Source: Aureococcus anophagefferens (taxonomy: Eukaryota > Sar > Pelagophyceae > Pelagomonadales > Pelagomonadaceae). From it: a stretch of 64,000 nt of DNA. Positions 1 to 7,107 of this stretch are shown one piece after another. Within the stretch, counting starts at the first letter, position 1, and every line of letters starts with the position of its first letter. The stretch lies in the NCBI RefSeq assembly GCF_000186865.1, contig NW_008705566.1:2101699-2165698 (forward strand). The letters run 5' to 3'. Below the pieces are notes generated by a model, which did not search any database, had not been told where the DNA came from, and worked only from the letters and a program-made list of their open reading frames with translations. A program made the position numbers and the translations under genes.

Positions 1-460
1 TAGTCCATGACGCGCACGGCGAGCGTCTCGCCGCCGTCGCACGGCATCGGCATGTCGCCGCCGCCGGTGGCCGCGTCGAAGTACGCGTTCTCGCCGGCCT
101 CGTCGAGGAGCTGCGTCCGGTAGAAGTTGCCGAAGACCGTCGTGCCTACCAAGTGCGACGGGGTCGGATTTCTTCACATCTTCAGGCGAAATTCAAGCGA
201 AAAAACACTCCTGTCGCTCGACGCTGCGTCGTGCGCTTGCTGACGTAAATCTTCTCGGCGTGGTAGTCCGTGCGGTCGTCGCCCGATCCCGTGTGCCAGT
301 GGCCCACGCCCGCGCCCTCCAATCGGATGCGGATGCCCCGGCATTTGATGGGCCTGTTGGTTTCGATGATCAAGCGGCCCGTCACCTCGTCGCCGGGCGA
401 GAAGCACCCGGAGTCGTTGTCGAGGGCGATGGCGTAGTTCGCGATGGCTTTGAACGCCAT
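1..460 (-). CDS. Arrestin-like protein, N-terminal part (cut by left window edge)
   Basis: The reading frame starts at the ATG at 460 (MAFKAIANYAIAL) and runs off the window. It shows an arrestin-N fold: a short strand, then SPGDEVTGRLIIETNRPIKC and RLEGAGVGHW, as in alpha-arrestins (adaptors linking membrane cargo to endocytosis and ubiquitination). Exon 1 is 460..223 and exon 2 is 145..1 and beyond. The 77-bp intron at 146..222 starts GTCGAG and ends GGTAG. Splicing gives KRTTQRTTVFGNFYRT, which keeps the frame. The eight bases GCACGACG occur on both sides of the insertion, so the intron looks like an introner (see separate entry). The fold is assigned by eye from motifs. The C-terminal arrestin half lies outside the window. 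Confidence 0.7.
146..222 (-). mobile_element. Introner-type intron in the arrestin-like gene (77 bp)
   Basis: On the minus strand the exon reads GCACGACG then CAGC then intron GTCGAG...GGTAG, followed by a second GCACGACG. The duplicated 8-mer is a target-site duplication. Four bases (CAGC) of the insert remain in the exon, so 12 nt, or 4 codons (QRTT), were added without shifting the frame. The body has no obvious similarity to the 195-200 bp family at 57-58 kb and at 18.9 kb, so it would be a second, shorter family. Confidence 0.6.
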
Positions 461-553
461 GCTTTTTGCGGCGGAGCGTGGTACCGCGCCTCGACGAGCC
501 GCGCGTGGTCGATGGGCAGCGTGAGGTCGATGCTTTTTGCGGCGGAGCGTGGA
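461..553. repeat. 23-bp direct repeat upstream of the arrestin-like gene
   Basis: The 22-23 bases starting TGCTTTTTGCGGCGGAGCG occur at about 460-482 and again at about 531-553, about 71 bp apart, just 5' of the minus-strand ATG at 460. The first copy abuts the start codon. It may be a duplicated leader or promoter element; function is unknown. Confidence 0.5.
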
Positions 554-720
554 TGCCTGCCCGATGCGACCAAAGCAAAACTGCACCTTCGGCTGTTGAA
601 GAATAAATCATGTTGCTTGGAGCTGCCCCTGACGGAGGTGTGTCCGCACCCCAATTGGCGCCGCCCGCGCGCCGGACGCCGTCGCCCGCCGCCGCCCGCC
701 GCGGCCCGCGGCGCCCGCCC

Positions 721-2211
721 ATGGCGTCGGACGACGACCTCGAGCCGAAGACGCGCTGCGGGCGGTGCCAGCAGCTGGGGTCGCGGGCCTTCTGGTACTC
801 CATGGGCACGTCGCCGGAGAACGAGGGCTCCTGCCGCATCGTCATCATGGGCTGGGGCTTCCTCTTCATCTTCATGGCCTTCAACACGACGCAGACGATC
901 CTGTCGACGGTGCTCCAGCACTACGTCGGCTCCGTGTCCCACGTCGAGTACGACCTCGGCATGGCTTCCCTCATGATCATGTACGTGACGACGTGCCCGT
1001 CGCTCTACGCCATCCCCGCGGTGATCCGGAGCCTCGGGGCCGTCGTGACGATGATGCTGGGCGGGCTGTGCTACGCGGTCTACATCATCTCCCTCATCTA
1101 CATCTGGGAGCCGACGGTGATCCTGAGCAGCGCGGTCGTCGGCGTCGGCCAGGCGGCGATCTGGGTGAGCCAGGGCGTGATCCTGACGTCGTCGAGCGAC
1201 GAGGCGACGCGCGGCACGGACGCGGGCCTCTTCTGGGGCATCTACTCGGCGTCGGGCATCGCGGGGCCCGCGTTCGGCTACGTCGTCTACCAGGGCATCG
1301 ACAGCCAGGGCTTCTTCCTCTTCGCGTCCGTCTGCACGCTCGTGGGCGTCTTCATCTTCCGGCTCCTGGCGAAGCGCCAGCGCGGGGAGGCGGACTACGA
1401 CGGAGCCGAGGCCGCGGCCGCGCCGCTGCGCGACGACGACGCCGAGGCGCCGAGCGGCGCGCCGCTCCTGGGCAAGGAGCAGGCGAAGCTCGCCGGGGCT
1501 TCCAAGGAGCTCGGTGCGCCGGAGGCGCCCCACGCGTGGCTCCGGCCCGGCTGGACGCCGGAGAAGGCCGGCGTGCTCGCGCGGCTCTCGCCGTTCATGT
1601 TCTTCATCGGGTCGTCCGACGGCTTCATCAACGGCGCCTTCCCCATCATCTTCGCGCCGACGGCGGTCCAGGAGGGCGCCGTCTTCCTCGTGTTTCTAGG
1701 GTGGGGCATCATGGAGACCTTCGGGGCCTTGATACTGTCGCGGTTCTCGGACACGCTCGGGCGCCGCGCGATGCTCGTGCTGGCCGTCTTCTTCTACATC
1801 ACGGCCATGGTCATCTGCTACTTCCTCATGGCCGTGCCCAAGGGCGACGGCGACCAGAAGGAGCTCCAGAAATTCCTGGGGCCCGTCTGGTTCGACGTGT
1901 CGTGGCTCGCGTTCGTCGCCGGCGCGCTCTTCGGCCTCAGCGACACGCTCAACAACACGCAGGCCTACGCGCTCATCGGCGACTACTTCGCGACGCCGCC
2001 CCTGAACGTCGACGCCTACGCGGCCTTCCAGCTCCTCCAGGCCGTCGGCATGGCCTTCGGCTTCGGCATCCCCCTCGTCCTCACGACGGAGTGGAAGCAC
2101 CGCGCCGCCATCTTCGGCATCCAGGCGGCGACGCTCCTGGCCTCCATCTCGGGCATCGCCATGCTCCCGGCGAACAACACCATCGGCAGGCGGCACGCGC
2201 CGCCGGAGTGA
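721..2211 (+). CDS. UNC93-type major facilitator membrane protein
   Basis: About 496 aa from the ATG at 721 (MASDDDLEPK). An in-frame ATG at 610 would add 37 Pro/Ala/Arg-rich residues of doubtful reality. The first membrane segment FLFIFMAFNTTQTILS and the block GVGQAAIWVSQGVILT followed by TRGTDAGLFWGIYSASGIAG are the UNC-93 signature (loading of a multipass MFS-like protein, then the 'T..TRG...G.FW' loop). About 10-12 hydrophobic helices are split by an acidic cytoplasmic loop around residues 220-290. Animal UNC93 proteins regulate ion channels or receptor trafficking; the algal substrate is unknown. The gene is divergent from the arrestin-like gene, sharing about 260 bp of upstream DNA. 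Confidence 0.8.
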   Translation: MASDDDLEPKTRCGRCQQLGSRAFWYSMGTSPENEGSCRIVIMGWGFLFIFMAFNTTQTILSTVLQHYVGSVSHVEYDLGMASLMIMYVTTCPSLYAIPAVIRSLGAVVTMMLGGLCYAVYIISLIYIWEPTVILSSAVVGVGQAAIWVSQGVILTSSSDEATRGTDAGLFWGIYSASGIAGPAFGYVVYQGIDSQGFFLFASVCTLVGVFIFRLLAKRQRGEADYDGAEAAAAPLRDDDAEAPSGAPLLGKEQAKLAGASKELGAPEAPHAWLRPGWTPEKAGVLARLSPFMFFIGSSDGFINGAFPIIFAPTAVQEGAVFLVFLGWGIMETFGALILSRFSDTLGRRAMLVLAVFFYITAMVICYFLMAVPKGDGDQKELQKFLGPVWFDVSWLAFVAGALFGLSDTLNNTQAYALIGDYFATPPLNVDAYAAFQLLQAVGMAFGFGIPLVLTTEWKHRAAIFGIQAATLLASISGIAMLPANNTIGRRHAPPE

Positions 2212-2421
2212 CCCGCGGGCCCGCGCCGCCCCGCCCCCACACGCTGCTCCCGCCCCCTTTCGTATGTCGCCGCTCCACGCTCTGGAGACTAACGCTTCGG
2301 TAAAATCGCCGGGCCCCGAGCGCGTAGACGGCGTCTCGAGTACCGGACGTTACCGGCGGAGCGCATCGAGTGCACCGTCGGCTCGGGTGCATGTTGTTCG
2401 TTGGGCTGCCCCCCAGCGCCG

Positions 2422-3831
2422 ATGGGGCACGCGGCGTCGACCTACGAGAAGGCGCAGGACGGCGAGCCCTGGGACGCGAAGCCCGTCGAGTTCTTCGGCG
2501 GCGACGCCGGCGCGCACTTCGCGCCCGTGCCGCCGCAGTTCGAGTCCGTGAGGCGGAGGTACCTCGCGAAGCGTTCGGAGAACGTCCTGGGCACGGAGGC
2601 CCTGGACGAGTTCGGCGAGCACCTGCTGGAGGAGGAGTGCCTCGAGATCGAGCTCAAGTCCGCGGGCACGTGGACGCGCTGCGTCGTGCGCGACACGAGC
2701 CACTGCCACAGCGTCGCCGGCGGGCCGGACCCGACGTTCATGTACGACGCGGACCACCCCGGCGGCTACCTGCTCGCGCGGACGCGGAGCGGGTTGCTGG
2801 CGCACGACACGCCCCAGCACCGCGTGCGCGGCGTCGAGGAGCTCGTGCGGCGCAAGGGCGGCGGCGCCGCGCCGAAGCAGGTTCTCGTCGTCTTCACGGA
2901 CGGGTCCGAGGCGGCGCACGTCGCGTACGTCGCCGCCAAGAGCCTGCTCAACGGGCCCGAGGACACGCTGAGCGTCATCACCGTGGAGTCGTCCAAGGCG
3001 CACACGAAGCCCAACTTCAAGCCCAAGGTCATGCGCGACCGCTACGAGGCGGACCTCACGGGCTTTTTGCCGCGGTCGCGGTGGCGCTTCATCACGATCC
3101 CCAAGTCCAAGGTGCCGACGAAGGAGGTCGTGACGACCTTCGTCAACGACCGCTCGAAGATGCCCTGCGCCGTGCGGACGCACCCGGACCCGACGCTCGT
3201 CCTCGTGGGGTTTTCGGGGCGGAAGACGTCCGCGGCGCGCGACCCGACGGTCATCGGCCAGGTCGCGGACCTCTCCCTCCGCACGCTGTTCTGCCCCACG
3301 GTCGTCGCCAAGGTCGCGCCGCGGCCCCGGGGCCGCCACTTCGTCATGCTCGTCGAGCCCGCGGAGCGCAGCGTCCGCGCGGCGGAGATCCTCGGGACGC
3401 TGCTCCGCGACGACGACGCGCTCACGTTCCTCCACGTGCTCGCCCACGACGCGCTCAAGAACGCGCCCGACACCCTCATGCGCATGCTGTCCAAGTGGAA
3501 GGCGCGCGCGAACTTCGAGTTCGTCGAGAACGTCGACGGCCGCGCGATCTCGATCCTCGACGCGCTCCAGAACGAGCCCCGGCCCTGCTTCAACGACGTC
3601 GACTTCGTCGTCGTCGCGACGCGGCCCAAGACGGAGCCGGGCTCCGTGAGCGACCACCTCGTGCGCCACTACCACCGCAACATCGTCATCATCAAGAGCG
3701 TCCTCGACGAGCCGGGCCGCCGGTCGTCCATGGCGGGCCGCTCGGGCGTCGTCGCCGTCGCCGCGGACGGCCACACCGTGTCCAAGGCCGCGCCGCCGCC
3801 GCCGCGCCCGCGCCGGCGTAAGGTCCCTTAG
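2422..3831 (+). CDS. Universal-stress-protein-like protein with predicted N-myristoylation site
   Basis: The true ATG is at 2422; the frame is open upstream only through a TTG codon. The 469-aa product begins MGHAAS, which fits the N-myristoylation consensus MGxxxS/T, so membrane anchoring is plausible. Two alpha/beta segments resemble UspA folds: KQVLVVFTDGSEAAHVAYVA at roughly residues 153-172, and GRHFVMLVEPAERSVRAAEI at about 304. In each, a beta strand is followed by an acidic/Ser switch and a helix. The C-terminus is basic and proline-rich. The gene is convergent with the minus-strand exon ending at 3843, only 11 bp away. The USP assignment is by fold pattern and moderately secure. Confidence 0.65.
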   Translation: MGHAASTYEKAQDGEPWDAKPVEFFGGDAGAHFAPVPPQFESVRRRYLAKRSENVLGTEALDEFGEHLLEEECLEIELKSAGTWTRCVVRDTSHCHSVAGGPDPTFMYDADHPGGYLLARTRSGLLAHDTPQHRVRGVEELVRRKGGGAAPKQVLVVFTDGSEAAHVAYVAAKSLLNGPEDTLSVITVESSKAHTKPNFKPKVMRDRYEADLTGFLPRSRWRFITIPKSKVPTKEVVTTFVNDRSKMPCAVRTHPDPTLVLVGFSGRKTSAARDPTVIGQVADLSLRTLFCPTVVAKVAPRPRGRHFVMLVEPAERSVRAAEILGTLLRDDDALTFLHVLAHDALKNAPDTLMRMLSKWKARANFEFVENVDGRAISILDALQNEPRPCFNDVDFVVVATRPKTEPGSVSDHLVRHYHRNIVIIKSVLDEPGRRSSMAGRSGVVAVAADGHTVSKAAPPPPRPRRRKVP

Positions 3832-3842
3832 GTTGGGGCGCG

Positions 3843-4055
3843 TCACAGGTCCGGAGCATCGCCGCAGAAGGCCCGCGGGAGCGGGCCCCGGCGGAGAGCG
3901 TCCGCGGCCTCGTCGGCGCGGCCGGCGACGCGCGCGCGCGCCGCGGCACCGTGCGCGCCGTCGCCGAGGAGGTCCGGCGCGTCGAGGAGGCCGGCGATGA
4001 CCCGCCGCGCGCCCGCGCGCGTGCGCTTCCCGGCGCGCGTCGCGAGCGCCGCAAA
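3843..4055 (-). CDS. Terminal exon of an unresolved minus-strand gene
   Basis: The minus strand from about 4050 reads ALATRAGKRTRAGARRVIAG, then LLDAPDLLGDGAHGAAARAR and a Leu/Ala-rich end CGDAPDL with a TGA at 3843-3845. Codon use matches neighbouring real genes, and the stop sits 11 bp from the convergent USP-like gene. Upstream lies repeat-type sequence ending CAGCTCCCCAAGG, which supplies several possible AG acceptors. The partner exon is uncertain. One candidate is the short frame MTLDEAAAGAGWA at 4281-4243. Another is the CS-domain exon at 4969-5243, if one long intron is present. No function is assigned. Confidence 0.4.
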   Translation of the reverse strand, partial: FAALATRAGKRTRAGARRVIAGLLDAPDLLGDGAHGAAARARVAGRADEAADALRRGPLPRAFCGDAPDL

Positions 4056-4970
4056 AAACCTTGGGGAGCTGTTTCCAGCCGGACTGTTGCGAAAGCATCG
4101 TGTTCGGACTGTTGTGAATCCCTCGCTTCGTCGAGGACGCGCGAGTCCGGCGCAAGAACGTGCTTCCGGACTTCAATCTGAAGTTCAACATAGATTGCAG
4201 GTTCAACTTGAACTTCAACACAGCCCATCCCGCGCCAGCCGCTGCTTCGTCCAGGGTCATTGGGCAGCGGCGCCGCACCACACGGGCAACGACGGTCGCG
4301 CGGCCCGACCGCCATCACGGGTTTCCCCACCCGTAGTCCTGGAGCGCGGATCCCTAGGGCGTAGCACTAGGAGTGCGAGGCGTGGCGAGGGCGTCTCGGG
4401 GCCGACGAAAAAAATTCCGGTTTTTTTGTCGGGTTTTTGTGCCACATGCTTCGGGAGCATAACGCGACGGTCGGGAGGCGCGCACTCGTCGATTTCGGGG
4501 TACGTAAACGTGGTACCGTAGAAACGCTCGTCGTATTTTACGAGACTTCGACCGCGAAGAACGCGCGTTCGTCGGCGGGGTATGTCGCTCCGGACGCGCT
4601 CGAACGCTTAGTTTTATACGTCGGAAACATGGAATGGCATCTTTTCCCGGCCTCGTTTTTGTTTTCGAGGAGCGGATTTTCCAAAACGGAGCGCGGGGAA
4701 TCGAACTTGACGTAGGGAACTTGGCGTAGGGAACTGTGAAAAAAAAAGGTCCGTGAAATGAGCCCATTTTCGCAGGAGCGCCAGGTCTATGCGTCGGTAG
4801 CACGAACCGACCGTCGAAGCGGCAATTTTCGACGAAAATCGGGATTTGTGCCATGCGTCGGAAGCACGAAACGACCGTCCGAACACGATTCGCCGGAAGC
4901 ACGAAACGACCGTCCGAACACGATTCGTTCGCAACGGTCCGGCTGGAAACAGCTGCCCAAGGTTTATGGC
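4056..4970. repeat. Repeat-rich, AT-shifted stretch bounded by inverted repeats
   Basis: The left end (4059-4100) and the right end (4925-4970) are inverted copies of each other. On the plus strand the left reads AACCTTGGGGAGCTGTTTCC and the right reads GGAAACAGCTGCCCAAGGTT. Similarity continues inward for about 35-45 bp through GCCGGAC(T/C)GTTGCGAA and CGTGTTCGGAC. A 34-bp unit (CGGAAGCACGAAACGACCGT...) is repeated in tandem at about 4859-4926. The interior (about 4380-4760) is clearly less GC-rich than the surroundings and contains no convincing gene. It could be one roughly 0.9-kb non-autonomous DNA element or two opposed insertions; no clean target duplication was found. Confidence 0.5.
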
Positions 4971-5243
4971 ATCGGCGTCGACGGCGTGCCTCAGGTCCAG
5001 CGACGCGTGGAACGCCTTCGCGGCGGTGCGGGCGTCGACGTCGAGCCGGCGGCGGTCGACGCGCACCGAGAGGTCCTCGGCTTTCACGGAGACGCCGGGC
5101 GCGTCGATCTTGTGCGCAAACCTGAAGAGGAGCTCGACGTCCTCGTCGCTCTGGGCCCACTGGAACGCCGGCGCGATGTGGTTGCCGACGCGCCGCCACT
5201 CGCCGTCCGCGGCGCAGGCCGTTAGTAGCAGCGCGAGCCGCAT
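4969..5243 (-). CDS. CS-domain (p23/HSP20-like) protein, N-terminal exon, possibly disrupted
   Basis: Starts at the ATG at 5243 with a likely signal peptide (MRLALLLTACAADG). A CS-type beta-sandwich start follows: AFQWAQSDEDVELLFRFAHK (W.Q....V.L.F pattern) and VKAEDLSVRVDRRRLDV. Clear coding similarity stops near DLRHAVDADA at about 4970, exactly where the inverted-repeat stretch begins. The second half of the CS fold (the usual W.....L...L.K strand) is not visible. Either an intron starts here or the gene has been cut by the repeat. Proteins with a signal peptide plus CS domain act in the ER lumen or at membranes as co-chaperone-like factors; here that is only an inference. Confidence 0.45.
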
Positions 5244-5272
5244 ATGGCTCCAGCCACGCGCGGAGTGGCATC

Positions 5273-5376
5273 AGGAGCAGCCCATCAGCTATGCGGGCAG
5301 CACTGCGCGCCCAGCAAGTCCATTAGGAGCAGGACATTAGCTATGCGGGCAGCTCGACCCCAGCAAGTCCATGCTC
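5273..5376. repeat. 52-bp tandem duplication upstream of the plastid protein gene
   Basis: AGGAGCAG...AGCTATGCGGGCAGC...CCCAGCAAGTCCAT occurs twice with a period of 52 bp (starts at 5273 and 5325). It lies between the divergent genes starting at 5243 (minus) and 5440 (plus), and so probably sits within a shared promoter or leader. Confidence 0.6.
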
Positions 5377-5439
5377 GAGCAGCCGCCGCGCCGATGTTGA
5401 GGAGCGTAAGGGGGTGGGTGAAGTTGCACGGCGCCACCG

Positions 5440-7092
5440 ATGGCTGCGTCCTCGTGGCGAGCGCGGCGGCTTCTGCCGTTGCTCCTTTTACCCTGCGTCG
5501 GCGGCTTCCTCGGCTTTCGGCGGCCGCGGCGGCGCGCCCCGGCCCTGGCCGCGGCGCCGGAGGCGTCGACGCTCGAGTGGATGCGGCTGCGCGTGCTCGT
5601 CGACGGCGACCGGGGCGTCGAGGGCCGGCGCGCGCCGTTTTTCTCCCTGCGGCAGTTCGACGCCGAGGAGCTCGTCGACCCGGCGACGGTGGCGAACCTC
5701 GAGGGCGCCGCGGGCGCCGCGCTGCGCCACGTCGCGCTCCGGCTCGGCGACGGCGAGGCCGGCAGGCTCCGGGCGCGCTTCGCGGTCCTCCGGGCCGCCG
5801 CGGGCGGCGACGCGGGCGCCTGCGCCTTCGTCGACGCCGTGGACGGCGTCGTGAGCGGCGGCACGGTGCTCATCCCCGGCGTCGGGCCCGTCGGGGGCCG
5901 CGGCTACGCGGACGCGTTCACGCGTTTCGCGGCCGAGGTCGAGTGCGCCGTCGAGCCCGTGGACTTCTGCCTGAGCCTGCTGGACCGGCGCCAGGGTTTG
6001 GACGCGACGGCGGATTTGGCCCGGGGCGTCGCCATGGAGACCATGTCCGCGACGCGCGCGCTCAACGACGCGTCGAACGCGCTCTTACGGGTGGCATCCT
6101 ACGGCGTCAAGGGCGACGTCGCGTCGACGCGCGCGGAGATCGCCGCGCTGCGCGACGAGCTGCCGTCGCTGCGGGGCTACGAGCCGGCCTGCGGCGCCTA
6201 CCTCGCGGCGCTGGAGCTGTTGGCGCTCTCGGAGAGCGAGTACTCCGCGGAGCGCGCGGTCGTCGAGGACGGCACCTTCGCGACCTTCTACCTCGAGGGC
6301 GACGCCGCCGAGGCGGCGACGACGCAGCGGTTGGGTGCCGAGCTGGGGGACGCCTACTCGGTAGCGCTCCAGCGCTTCCTCGGCGAGCTCACGCGCCGCG
6401 GCGCGATCGCGGGGGGCGGGTCGTCGCTCGTGGGCGCGCGCGGCGCCGCGCGCGCGCCGGATTTCGGCGACTCGGACACGGCGGGCCTCGGCGTGGCGTC
6501 GACGTCGACGAACCCGCTCATCGCGGGCCTCAACTTCAACTTTGCCGAGTGGGAGATGCGGTTCCGGCGCAAGCTCGCCGCGAAGCGCGGGTCGACGAGC
6601 GGCCTCCAGCCCGCCGACTTCGTGGGCACCTGGCGCCTGACTTTGGTCGACGAGGCGACGCAGCGCGCGTCGCCCATCCTCGGCGGCGTCGACGTCGTCG
6701 ACGGCGACGACGGCGAGTTCGTGAGCGTCGAGTTCCTCGACGACGGCGTCGTCGAGGCGCTCGGGGGCCCCGCGGGGGCGAAAAACAAGCAGGGCAAGGT
6801 CGCGGCCTACTGGGAGAAGCGCAAGCCGCCGCGCTGGCGCGTGCGGCCGGGCCCCGCGCACCTCGACACGTGCGAGTTCGAGCTCGACGTCAACGAGGAG
6901 CGCGTCGCGTTCTGCGGCTACGTGGACCGGGGCCAGCGCATCGAGGCGCGCTTCAGCCGCCGGCCCATCCGCGTCTCCGGCTTCGCCTTCGAGAAGATGA
7001 TGACGCCGCGGCGCTTCGACGCGGACGCGCGGCCGTCCGGCCAGTTCCGGATGTCGTCCGTCACGGACGGCGGCGGCCCCGGCGACGCGTAA
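5440..7092 (+). CDS. Plastid-targeted protein of unknown function
   Basis: 550 aa from the ATG at 5440. The N-terminus MAASSWRARRLLPLLLLPCV followed by GGFLGFRRPRRR fits the bipartite heterokont plastid signal: a hydrophobic signal peptide, cleavage before Phe, then an Arg-rich, acid-poor transit peptide. A mature helical region (about residues 50-330) is rich in Ala/Leu. It ends with a separate beta-rich part from about residue 385 (FVGTWRLTLVDE, then a Gly-rich variable segment, CEFELDVNEERVAFCGYVDR, SGFAFEKM). That FxGTWxL opening recalls lipocalin/fibrillin-like plastid proteins, but I do not recognise the family firmly. The gene ends 15 bp from the convergent channel gene. Confidence 0.7.
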   Translation: MAASSWRARRLLPLLLLPCVGGFLGFRRPRRRAPALAAAPEASTLEWMRLRVLVDGDRGVEGRRAPFFSLRQFDAEELVDPATVANLEGAAGAALRHVALRLGDGEAGRLRARFAVLRAAAGGDAGACAFVDAVDGVVSGGTVLIPGVGPVGGRGYADAFTRFAAEVECAVEPVDFCLSLLDRRQGLDATADLARGVAMETMSATRALNDASNALLRVASYGVKGDVASTRAEIAALRDELPSLRGYEPACGAYLAALELLALSESEYSAERAVVEDGTFATFYLEGDAAEAATTQRLGAELGDAYSVALQRFLGELTRRGAIAGGGSSLVGARGAARAPDFGDSDTAGLGVASTSTNPLIAGLNFNFAEWEMRFRRKLAAKRGSTSGLQPADFVGTWRLTLVDEATQRASPILGGVDVVDGDDGEFVSVEFLDDGVVEALGGPAGAKNKQGKVAAYWEKRKPPRWRVRPGPAHLDTCEFELDVNEERVAFCGYVDRGQRIEARFSRRPIRVSGFAFEKMMTPRRFDADARPSGQFRMSSVTDGGGPGDA

Positions 7093-7107
7093 GGACGGCC
7101 GTTTAGG

